DNA of 64,000 bases from Ariolimax columbianus (taxonomy: Eukaryota > Mollusca > Gastropoda > Stylommatophora > Arionidae). The DNA is taken from NCBI GenBank assembly GCA_036924085.1, contig JAVGWX010000001.1, forward strand, positions 8,856,681 through 8,920,680, written 5' to 3'. The translations under genes were made by a program, and so were the position numbers. The notes under the pieces were generated by a model, which ran no database searches, had not been told where the DNA came from, and worked only from the letters and a program-made list of their open reading frames with translations. Positions 55,210 through 64,000 of the stretch are shown piece after piece. Numbering within the stretch: the stretch's first letter is position 1; every line of letters begins with the position of its first letter.

Positions 55210-57010
55210 TCAAGGATGAATCTCAGGTGACATAGGTGAAAGATGTTACGTCTCGCTCTTTTTTGGCATAAGTTGTCCACGTTTCGCTGCGATATAGAAG
55301 CGTATTGACGACATATACATTGTAGGCCAAGGTCTTGGTCTTGGCTGTAAGTTTAGGGTTTTCTCCAGACACGTGGTGTGAGACGAGAAAATATAGTAGC
55401 AGCCCTGCCAATGCTATTGCCTATTTCAGGGTCTAGGAAGAGCTTATCATTGATGAGGGACCACAGTTAAGTAGACTTGTCTACAGTTGCCAGTTCGTAG
55501 TTATCGCTAGCAGTGGTAGCTACGTCTTGTCCCAGTACATTTGTTTTATTCAGGCTTATTATCAGGCCGATATTTTTCCAATCCTGGGAGAAGCGATCCA
55601 TCAATTTCTGGAGCTCCTGCTGACTGTGAGTCACACATGCAGGGTCATTAGCAAATAACATTTCCTTGACAGTAACTTCCTTGATATTGGCTTTCGTTGT
55701 TAGTCTCGCAAGATTAAACAGACGACGATCTCATTTACTAATGATTCGCCCATCGTCGTCAACGGTGACCACCAACATAACCACATGCCTCGATGCAATC
55801 TTTAGTATGTGTTTTCGCTCATGACTGATCAAGTCATTTCGATATAGTGTGAAGTCACATCCCTTCTGCTGCATTACCACATTCGTGCTTCAGTAGCAGC
55901 GCAAAGAAGATTCCGAATAATGTTGCGGGCAGGACGCAGCCTTCTCTACCCGCAAATTGAATATTTAATGGATGTAATGTATTACCATCGAATCTGACGC
56001 ATCCTTTCATATCCTCATGAAATGACACTATCATCTGCAGCTCTTTGTTTGGGCAGCCTATTTGAAAACAGAAATTGAAAGGTTCAGCCCTACTAACGAA
56101 ATCGAATTATTTTGTCCGGTCGATGAAAGCGACATGAAAAAGCTTGTTCTGCTCGCGTGATTGTTTTTGTAGCTGTCGTAGAGAGAAGACCATGTCGATC
56201 GTTGAACGTGAAGATCATAATCTGCGTTGTGACTTTCGGTACATGAGCTCAGTCTGTTTTGTGAAACAGCATAAAAAAATACTCTGGCTAAGACATTGCT
56301 AACAACACTGAACAGTGAGATGTCTCTGTAATTATTAGTCCCTTCTATCAGCTATATTCTTGTATAATGGGACACTTTTTGCAACCCTGAACAGTGAGAT
56401 GTCTCTGTAATTATTAGTCCCTTCTATCAGCTATATTCTTTTATAATGGGACAACTTTTGCAACACTGAACAGTGAGATGTCTCTGTAATTATTAGTCCC
56501 TTCTATCAGCTATATTCTTGTATAATGGGACAATTTTTGCAACACTGAACAGTGAGATGTCTCTGTAATTATTAGTCCCTTCTATCAGCTATATTCTTGT
56601 ATAATGGGACAACTTTTGCAACACTGAACAGTGAGATGTCTCTGTAATTATTAGTCCCTTCTATCAGCTATATTCTTGTATAATGGGACAACTTTTGCAA
56701 CACTGAACAGTGAGATGTCTCTGTAATTATTAGTCCCTTCTATCAGCTATATTCTTGTATAATGGGACAATTTTTGAATCCCTAATATCTTGAGGTATGT
56801 TGGTATCTTTTCAACTCTGGCATAGCAGCAAGTTTAGCGCTTTTAAGCGTGCGTTTTTACAATGTTTGATCACATGAGGTGTGATCACATCGCTGCCTGC
56901 CGCTTTGCCAACGGACAAGTTGTTAATGGCTGTGTTGAGGTCTTCTAAAGACTGTTGGACGTCTAGGATACCCTTAAACAGCATCAAGGGCAATGGGAGT
57001 GACCGTAGTG
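55210..57010 (-). pseudogene. Non-LTR retrotransposon RT, decayed, with embedded minisatellite
   Basis: Minus strand order: 'AINNLSVGKAAGSDVITPHVI' (56935-56870, first RT block), 'KVVPLYKNIADRR' and 'NYRDISLFSV' (56777-56304, present six times), 'SNVLARVF' (56300), a decayed catalytic-Asp region (56170-56100), 'MIVSFHEDMKG' (about 56030), 'CVLPATLFGIFFALLLK'-like (55930-55870, frameshifted), 'MLFANDPACVTHSQQELQKLM' (55660-55600, where F-A-D-D reads F-A-N-D), and 'NTLLYRSETWT' (55310). It belongs to an endonuclease-RT LINE lineage distinct from the CR1 and I/Nimb-like copies. The loss of the second-to-last catalytic Asp and the frameshifts show it is dead. Confidence 0.75.
56304..56777. repeat. 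79-bp minisatellite x6 inside RT
   Basis: Six units start at 56304, 56383, 56462, 56541, 56620 and 56699, exactly 79 bp apart, differing by a few substitutions. Each unit on the minus strand encodes one RT block ('VVPLYKN' to 'NYRDISLFSV', with a frame change inside). 79 is not a multiple of three, so amplification shifted the frame each time and happened in a dead element. Confidence 0.95.
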
Positions 57011-57527
57011 TCGCATGAGTAGAACTCAGATTAGTGCTTTACTCATCGCTCCATCTGCCTGCTTTGTCAGTTAATTTCTCGCCACTAATGGGTTTTAGCG
57101 GCGCTGTCTTGCAGTTTACTGGGCCAAAAGCTTTGTTTCTTTTATGCCACCATTCATTTCTTTCGTATTACTTATTTTTGCCGCAGTCTGGATGTTTTCA
57201 CTGAGGTGGAACCAATACTCAGTGCTGGATCTGACATTTTGCTCATGTCGATGCGTGGTTTACCTTCGTGTCTGGTGTGATACAACTTTCTTGGTTGCAA
57301 TTTGATTTTACATTGAACCAGTGCATGGTCTATGTCACAGTCTGCGCTTTGGTAGGAGGGCTTCAGCTTAGTAGCTCAAGTTTTTAAATAAAGCATTGTG
57401 TGGTCTGTGTTCCAATGTCTTCCAAATAACGAGGCTCCTTGTCCTACTAACAACTTTCATTTAGTGACATTTTTCGACATCATTGTAATACAGAGTCTTT
57501 CCTTACTCTTATCGCTCCTGCTGCAAG

Positions 57528-57616
57528 TCACAGTAATGTCAAGTCACAGTAATGTCAATTCACAGTAATGTCAAGTCACTGTAATGTCAAGTCACAGTAA
57601 GGTCAAGTCACAGTAA
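57528..57616. repeat. 16-bp tandem repeat x5-6
   Basis: Units 'agtcacagtaatgtca' with one or two changes. Confidence 0.9.
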
Positions 57617-58387
57617 TATTACTGAATTTGCTGTACTCGTTCTGAAATGCGTCCTTTGTCATTGCTATCCAATTCCAAACAAATAAATCGGAGATCATTA
57701 GAATAGCTGCGAAAAAAGACACAATTGAATATCTTAAAAAAGGACACTTTCTTTACTGTTGAATTATTATCAAACAGCAAACAGCCGTGACGTCCTTAGA
57801 ATGAAAACGTACACACGCTGGATACACGGTGCCACCCCACCCTCTTTCCTGTTGGTTTTGCTAATCGATTATATTTGAAACTATTATAAGTAATAATCAT
57901 TATGAACTATGTAACTATTACTTTGAATAGATGCTCAAATATTGGCGAACCCAGAAAGACTTATGCAATATAAGTATCTGCATGTATATCCAGGTCAGGG
58001 ATCAGTTCACACTCGCCCTCACATTGAATCAGTTGTCATGAAACGACGTCTATGTAACTCTTTGCTGAACTTCCTGATGTAATAACCACACTTGACTCGT
58101 GAGCCTGAACCCTGGCCTATTGCTGTGTCGTTCAGATGCGTATTATTCTGTTACAAACACGTTTTCGCGAATTGAAACAATCTGCGTTCATCTTTCAGAA
58201 CTTACCAATGAAAATTAAATTAAAATACAGTGATCTTCCTTTTCCTAAATTGGATTTCTTCAGAAGAAATATACAAGTAAGAGTCGGGGACATTTACATG
58301 GAAATGTAATGCTTCTATATATGACATGGTTTCCTGGTTGTGTGGCTGTTACGAGAAAAACTTTCTGTTCTGTTTTGTATGTTTACT
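57617..58387. other. No recognisable feature
   Basis: AT-rich spacer before LINE copy G. Confidence 0.45.
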
Positions 58388-58398
58388 TTTTGGAGGAA
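58388..58398. repeat. TSD left of I/Nimb-like copy G
   Basis: 'ttttggaggaa', identical to 58848-58858. Confidence 0.85.
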
Positions 58399-58847
58399 AT
58401 CCTCTTCTTCTTCTTCTTCGTACGCTGTCAGATGTCAACTTGAATTTGTTCGAAGAAACTAGCAGTCATTCTGACGCTCTCGACACTGCCATAGAGCTTG
58501 TCTAGTGTTGCCACTGATGATGGCCACATGTGCTTTCTCTGGTCCTCGTATGTCGGGCAATTTTGCAGCAGATATTCAGCGGTCATTTTCCCTGTACCAC
58601 AGGTGCATTCGTCAGTGCCACCTATCTTCAGTTTATTGAATATATGGTACCTCAGTCTGTTGTGGCCTGTGCGGAGTCTGAAGACCACGACCTGCTCTCT
58701 TCTGTTCAACTGGTAATAGGCATCATGTTTGTGTAGCCAGTATGCTCTGTTTCCCATTTGGCCATGTATCTGGCCCTAATAAACCTTTTTGACTCTTCGT
58801 ATGTCACACTATAATCTGGTTGGCGTAATCTTGCACCTTCTTTTGCC
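58399..58847 (-). mobile_element. I/Nimb-like LINE copy G (449 bp, subfamily A/G)
   Basis: Bounded by a perfect 11-bp TSD. The minus strand begins just after the RNase H core ('AKEGARLRQPDYSVTYEES'), continues through 'REQVVVFRLRTGHNRLRYH', the knuckle 'ECTCGTGKMTAEYLLQNC' and 'ATLDKLYGSVES', and ends 'gacagcgtacgaagaagaag'. A frameshift near 58735 splits the reading. It shares 'CTCG' and 'TLDKLYGSV' with copy A rather than with B-F. Confidence 0.92.
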
Positions 58848-58858
58848 TTTTGGAGGAA
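58848..58858. repeat. TSD right of I/Nimb-like copy G
   Basis: 'ttttggaggaa', perfect match. Confidence 0.85.
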
Positions 58859-60340
58859 TTGATAGTTGGAAACAGGAAGGGTTACAATATGTATATAAAT
58901 AAAAAGGCATGAAAAATAAATGAAATGTAAACACAATATAGTCAGTTTTCAACTTGTCGGAAAATGTAACATTGCTGAAAGTCTGAGTGGTATTTGCAAA
59001 GGCGAGTAACATACGTTGCTATATAAAAAAATGTCTAGTGCTCTTACTTTAAAACAGTCGACAAAGATTTGTCTGTAAAACGTTTGACAGCAAAGGTTAT
59101 ACATCCCCTGGCATTTCTAAAGCATAAATTACTTTTGGTAAACCTATAGGTCACACTCCAGTGAACAGACACGGAAACAGCACCCCATTAACTTAGTTCT
59201 TGCCTGGTGGGCCTATGCATAATTTATTGCACAGGTAATCTCATTGGACGAAACAAACTTGTGAAGATTGTGCATGATTAATCAATTAAGTGACTATAGT
59301 TTGTATAGAATGGGCTTCAAAAACATGCAGATAACCTGTCAACGTTGGTAGTAAATTACGGCCCAGGTTTATTGTGATATATTGCAAACATGCCTCTTTC
59401 CGGTTTAGCACAAACAAGTCCTTTTATCAAACGAGTTGACATCTTTAGGTCGTGGCCATTTCATAAATGGGTTATTTAACTTAAAATAAAAAATGTGAGC
59501 GTAGTGGTTGGCATCCGGTAACAAAAAAATTTGTCTCGACCTTGCCAATTTATTTTTGAACCAGCAACAGTTAATATATTTTTTGACCCACCGAATTTGT
59601 CGCAAAATATAATACCGGAAAGCAAACCGTGGTAAATCTTGAAATATTTTTTTTTAAAGTAACAATTTTTTTTCATTTGTTGTTAAAGGTTTGCCTCTCT
59701 GTATTCTACTGGTGGAGGTACGTCTTGTTCCACTCATGAAAATAGTCTTAGGCGATATCAGGACGTATTACCCAGTTCTTGGATGCGTATGTGCGTCTGT
59801 ATGTGCAAGCGTACCAATGATAGTTAGGACGATGTCAGTGGTCAAAACCCAACCAGGGTGCAAGGGAAAGGCCTCACCCTGAGGGCGCGTGTTAGTGTGT
59901 GTGGGTGTGTGTAGGAAAGGTTATAACCCTGATGTTCTTGTGAAAAGGCTATGATATGAAAATTGGCATGTTTTTGTATGTGTGTGTTTTATTTCAATAT
60001 GTGTCTTCATATGTTGGTGTATGTATTTATGTATTTGCAAGTAACTACTTTTGCTGAATATCTGTGTGAACGTACAAGTATTTGCTTGTGTATGTTTATT
60101 TACATGCTAATTTTTGGTACATAATTGCGATTTTGTGTGTGTGTCTATTTGTAATGCATGGGTCGGTGTTTTACAAAATGCCTTTTTATTCAGCGTCAAA
60201 TGGAAAACAGTTGTCTACGCCAATTGTTGTAATTTGTTGTAATTTTACTGCGCTTCTCTGTTTTGCGCAAGACATCCCTAGGTGGTGCATCTAACTGACA
60301 ACATTTAAGTAAGTCCCTCAAACTGTCTTTTAAATGTTTA
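58859..60340. other. No recognisable gene
   Basis: AT-rich with TG-rich patches (59890-60130). The short open frames have no recognised motif. Confidence 0.45.
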
Positions 60341-60344
60341 TTTT

Positions 60345-60565
60345 GGGCGCCCTCTCTCGCGCAATCTCTCCCTCAGCTCGCAGGTAAAGGAGATCTTTGG
60401 GAGCTGATCGACTGACACAAGGTCGAGGTGTCCAACCCATCCTAGTCGAGCTTTTTCTAGCAGTGCATGGATGCTAGGCATGTCAGCCCGAGAGAGAACC
60501 TCAATGTCAATGATACGATCTTGCCATCGCGTGTGGAGTTTTCGCCTCAGGCATCCTGTGTAGAA
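60345..60565 (-). pseudogene. LINE post-RT fragment (minus)
   Basis: The minus strand reads 'LRRKLHTRWQDRIIDIEVLSR' then 'MPSIHALLEKARLGWVGHLD', the post-RT end of an endonuclease-RT LINE lineage. About 220 bp, with no other domain. Confidence 0.65.
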
Positions 60566-60639
60566 GTGGGTTTACCTGTTTGCTATAATGTTATTATGTT
60601 TGATATTATTACAGTGCGGTGGCTGAAATTACAAAGCGG

Positions 60640-60985
60640 TTGACAATGGTGCCTACCTCTGAAGCACAATGTCGAGATCAGTGGATATTGCTGATGAGTC
60701 GGTTAATATAATAGCAAAGGCCAGCACAGCTTTTGGTCGAATGCGCCTAATGGCGTGGGAGTGCCAAGGAAAAAGCATAACGATTGTGCTAAAGCTATAC
60801 CGTGTCACCATTATCCCCATACGTGTCTGAGGGCGGGAAAGGCTGCGCTGGTGACGCCACGAAGCTAAATCATTTCCACATTAATTGTCTCAGACGAATG
60901 CTGCATATTTTCTGGCAGGACCATATTACAAATTATGAAGTGCTATCCAGAACCATCATGTCAGGTATTCCCGCACAGGGACGCC
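60640..60985 (+). pseudogene. LINE post-RT fragment (plus)
   Basis: The plus strand reads 'IAKASTAFGRMRLMAWECQG' then 'KLYRVTIIP', a frameshift, then 'KLNHFHINCLRRMLHIFWQDH' and 'NYEVLSRT'. This is the segment just upstream of, and overlapping, the one found on the opposite strand at 60345-60565. The two fragments face away from each other. Confidence 0.7.
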
Positions 60986-61067
60986 AACAAGCGTTTCATT
61001 GACAGTCGGAAGAAGTTCCTTTATTGTTTACTTACTTTGTCCTGCAACCTCATATAATCTTCGCCCA

Positions 61068-61218
61068 AAACCGTCAGTGCTCCTCCATTTGCCACCATCA
61101 GGTCCTCCACCACCAGGTCCTCCACCGGCAGGGCTCTTTCATTTGCCACCATCAGGTCCTCCACCATCAGGTCCTCCACCATCAGTGCTCCTCCATTTGC
61201 CACCATCAGGTCCTCAAA
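61068..61218. repeat. 15-bp / ~48-63-bp nested tandem repeat
   Basis: 'ccaccatcaggtcct' units are arranged in higher-order groups with 'gctcctccatttg'. The plus frame reads Pro/Gly-rich and collagen-like ('PPSGPPPSGPPPS'), but the frame has no other support. Confidence 0.85.
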
Positions 61219-61344
61219 TGTACTGCATACTGGGGCATATAGTCAAGTGTTCATTGTCTTGGAAGACCCACACATTCGTAGAATTCATTGTCAACGTATG
61301 CCAAATTTTTTCAGGTTAGACCCACATCTGGACACACATGTCCT

Positions 61345-62155
61345 TCACCTGTTCAGAGATCTCCACGTAGTATATATGACAAAACATCGTCTTCTGCAAG
61401 TTCTTCTTTGATCTTTAATCCAACCTTCATCGTTCTTTTGGCGCCACTTTTTTGTGCAGTTTCTCTTGGGGTTGTGTTCTGAGGACTGTAGCATGACCTT
61501 CTTAAAGAAGGCCATGGCTGTACAGTTCATAGAAACTGTTCCTTGATTTCAGTCGTATTCTTCCTGCTGTATGTCCCAAAAAAGTGTGTCTCTGGTCACA
61601 TGACTGCTTCTGTCTCTCAACTTCAGATGTGACACGTGTTCTAACACCCAGAGGTGCGATGGCAGCGGTTGTATAGATCTTTTCCGTTTCGTATGTTTCG
61701 TGTGTGTTGATGCATTCAATGCTGGTGCCACATAGTCTGCCGCAGAAAGACATAGTGTAAGATTTGATGTGTGTGGCATAGTTGGGGAAGTCACTTTGCA
61801 ATGGTTGTTAGCTTGCGATTTATATTGTTTCTTGCCCTTACTTTTTGTTTTTGCAATGCCTAAATACTTGGGTGTATCGCTATGTCCCGTACTGACCCGT
61901 GCCATTTAATTTGTAGTTGCTGGGTTGATTTTAAGGTGGTGGTTTCCTTCACAGTATTCGGCCATTCTGTCTAAGCTATTGTTAGCTTGAACTCCCCTTC
62001 CTCAAAGCACTTTCTTTGTGCAGATATGGCAGTGTCGTTGGCATATATGAATTGTCATAATCATGGGCTAACTGGTTGATCAGTGGTATATACACTGTAC
62101 AACGTAAAGACTATTACGCTTCCTTATGTCAGGCCGTTCTTCTGGTAGCGCAATC
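61345..62155 (-). pseudogene. LINE RT C-terminal region, decayed
   Basis: The minus strand shows a decayed catalytic box region near 62060 ('YMPTTLP'-like, shifted), 'RARNNINRKLTTIAK' near 61840 (compare 'NNIIRKLAGT'-type RT thumb sequence), 'LTLCLSAADYVAPALNASTH' at 61755-61700, and 'APLGVRTRVTSEVERQKQS' at 61650-61595. The lineage differs from the others here, and closest resemblance is to Jockey/I-type post-RT sequence. Frames change at least three times. Confidence 0.6.
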
Positions 62156-62600
62156 TACTGTCGTTATTTTACAAAGTCACATAAAAAATGTATATTCTGT
62201 AGAAAGCATTTGATTACCTGGTCAGGCTCCAGTTTATATATTTGTCTCAGCAGTATTGGATGACGCAGTGGTTCGCTCGCCGCCGTGTGGTCAATGAAAG
62301 CAACTCCTGCCACCTGTCTTTTGCTTACTGCCGTCCTCAGTGTATTGGGCAAGGTTAAGGATCTGTTCACAGCACGATTCTAACCGAGACTTCCGAGACT
62401 AACACTTGCCTTTTATGGCATTTATTTATCGTAAATAATGCCAGAAATTCGGCCCAATATCATGTTCTATTATATTGTATAGATGACATATACGTGATAA
62501 ATGTTTAAAATATTTTGCTTCTCATTTTTTTTCCCCAGATTTCAGCAGTGCCCAGTGCCCCGGCTCTAGCTTTTCTCCAGCATGTTGGTGTTGGTTTCTG
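62156..62600. other. No recognisable feature
   Basis: AT-rich spacer upstream of the RTE-like element. Confidence 0.45.
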
Positions 62601-62604
62601 TCTC

Positions 62605-64000
62605 CAAATTTAGACGATCATTGTTAAATGTCAGGGTCTACAGGGGGACCGAAGTAGCCGCAGACCAATGTGTAGTGATTGCCAAGGTACAACTGAAGTT
62701 CAGGATAAACAGAACGATGCAAGTCATCAGACCGCGGTACTGCGTACAATTCCTGAAAGAAGGTTATAAGAAAAACGAGTTCCGTATAACACTCAGGAAT
62801 AAATATCAAGCACTGGAGCAGATAGATGAAGGGGCCATCAATTAAGATACATGGGAACAAGTACAAAGTACATAGACTACTACATGCGAGGAAGTGCTAG
62901 GAATGAAGAAAAGGCGGCATAAAGAATGGATAACAGCAGAAACAATCACAAAGATCGAGAAGAGGCGAAATCAGAAAATGGCCTTGCAAAAAAGTTATAA
63001 GAGAGCCAAAAACAATACAGTACAGAAAAAGTATGTAGAGAGCAACAAAGAAGTTAAAAAGAGCATCAAGGCGGACAAAAGACTTTACATTGATGGTCTG
63101 GCTAAGGAAGCGGAAGAGGCTGCAGGAAAGGGAAATATGAAAGTTACGAAGAAACTATCAACAACAAAGTAGACTAATCAAAGTTAAACTTCGGGAAAAG
63201 ATAACTAACCTTGAAGAACAAAAGAAAAGTTGGGTAGAATACTTTAAAGATTTTTTGAAAAGATCAGAACCAGACAACCCAACAGACATCCCACCAGCAG
63301 AGGAGGACCTGCCTAACAAATGTGATAATCCAAGTCAAGAAGAGATTAGAAGGGCAATAGCGTGTATAAGGAACGTAAAAGCAGTAGGACCTGATGGGAT
63401 ACCACCGGAAGCCATTAACGCAGATGTTTAAACATCTACTAACTTGCTCCACAACTTGATTGGCGCCTTCTGGGTGCAGGAAAGGTTACCAGACGATTGG
63501 AGAGAAGACAACCAGGTGAAATTGCTTAAGAAAGGCGATCTACAGGAATGCAAAAACCATAATGTTATTATCAGTGCCGGGAAAGGGGTTAGAGTAATAC
63601 TAGAAAGGTTGAAAAAGGCAGTGGATAACAAGATAAGGGATGGGCAGGCGGGCTTTAGACAGAATAGATCATGCATTGACAAGATAACGCCATTGCGGAT
63701 AATTGTGAAGCAATCAGTGGAATGGAATGGAATTCGAGTTTGTACATCAATTTCGTTGATTATGAAAAGGCTTCCGACAGTTTAGACAGAAATATACTCT
63801 AGAGACTATTGAGGACTATGGAATTTTTGAAAGGTTCAGAAACATAATTAGACAGACGTATAAAAGTATGCAATGTAAAGTTATGCACGAAGGTCAACTC
63901 ACAGAGCCAATCAAAATTAAATCAAGGTTACTACAGGGTTGCCTACTGTCCTTTTCCTGTTCATCCTGTCGGTGGACTGCATATGAAAGTAACAACAGAG
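62605..64000 (+). mobile_element. RTE-like LINE, running off the right edge
   Basis: Plus strand: end of an AP endonuclease ('VRVYRGTEVAADQCVVIAKVQ', where the conserved Ser-Asp-His is changed to Ala-Asp-Gln), a Lys-rich linker (62894-63172, 'KRLYIDGLAKEAEEAAGKG'), then RT: 'VGPDGIPPEAINADV' followed by a stop at about 63429, 'DGQAGFRQNRSCIDKI' (63640-63685), 'YINFVDYEKASDSLDR' in another frame (about 63740-63790), and 'GCLLSFFLFILSVD'-like near 63930. At least four frame breaks. It is the same family as 50455-51535. The window ends within the palm region before the F-A-D-D box. Confidence 0.8.

Noticed and set aside
60999..61319. Collagen-like or Pro-rich protein
   Set aside because: The Pro-Pro-Ser-Gly pattern comes from a 15-bp repeat; the flanking frame has no signal, domain or splice context.

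Overview
The window looks like repeat-rich, AT-leaning nuclear DNA from an animal, most likely a mollusc or another lophotrochozoan. That placing is an inference. It rests on several lineages of non-LTR retrotransposon (an RNase H-bearing I/Nimb-like family, a CR1 family with an esterase ORF1, and several RTE-like or related lineages), on tRNA-derived SINE-like pieces, on long minisatellites and tetranucleotide arrays, and on rRNA sequence of eukaryotic 18S/28S type. I found no convincing host protein-coding gene. Nearly every long open frame is a retroelement remnant, a minisatellite that happens to lack stops, or an antisense shadow of one of these.

Layout. 1-8.4 kb: a 44-bp tandem array, an RT remnant at 0.87-1.47 kb, simple repeats, and a large C/T-rich minisatellite (5.33-6.55 kb). 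8.4-20.7 kb: a tRNA-Pro-like SINE, an RT remnant (9.4-10.5 kb), a second tRNA-like piece, TACA and TATG arrays, and a scrambled RTE-type ruin (17.6-20.7 kb) interrupted by a 367-bp non-autonomous element with 11-bp target-site duplications (TSDs). 21.2-27.3 kb: a minisatellite, then two I/Nimb-like insertions; the second keeps an open RT plus RNase H frame. 27.3-32.8 kb: an imperfect palindrome made of old RNase H-type LINE debris, whose left arm is split by a 3.76-kb CR1 element. 33-34 kb: an 18-bp array. 35.3-47.5 kb: a nested stack of I/Nimb-like and CR1 insertions in and beside a 43-bp-type satellite. 47.5-53 kb: minisatellites and RTE-like RT remnants. 52.9-55.1 kb: a scrambled block of nuclear rDNA on the minus strand. 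55.2-64 kb: more RT remnants, one of which has spawned a 79-bp minisatellite, another short I/Nimb-like insertion, and an RTE element running off the right edge.

How the parts relate. This is a stratified insertion landscape, not a set of cooperating genes. TSDs, split arms and split arrays allow several events to be ordered. CR1 copy 1 is younger than the palindrome. CR1 copy 2 is younger than the satellite. I/Nimb-like copies A, C, G, a 26-bp 'mini' insertion and the D+E pair each carry recognisable TSDs. The most unusual items are: (1) a head-to-tail I/Nimb-like pair (D+E) flanked by a 146-bp near-perfect direct repeat, which reads as a target-primed insertion with template jumping and an exceptionally long TSD; (2) a 26-bp insertion that is almost all tail, between 12-bp TSDs; (3) rDNA in which the same region of 18S is fused to the same region of 28S three times; and (4) a minisatellite born from an RT motif.

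Limits: family names come from motif recognition by eye, boundaries without TSDs are approximate, and no alignment or database search was run.
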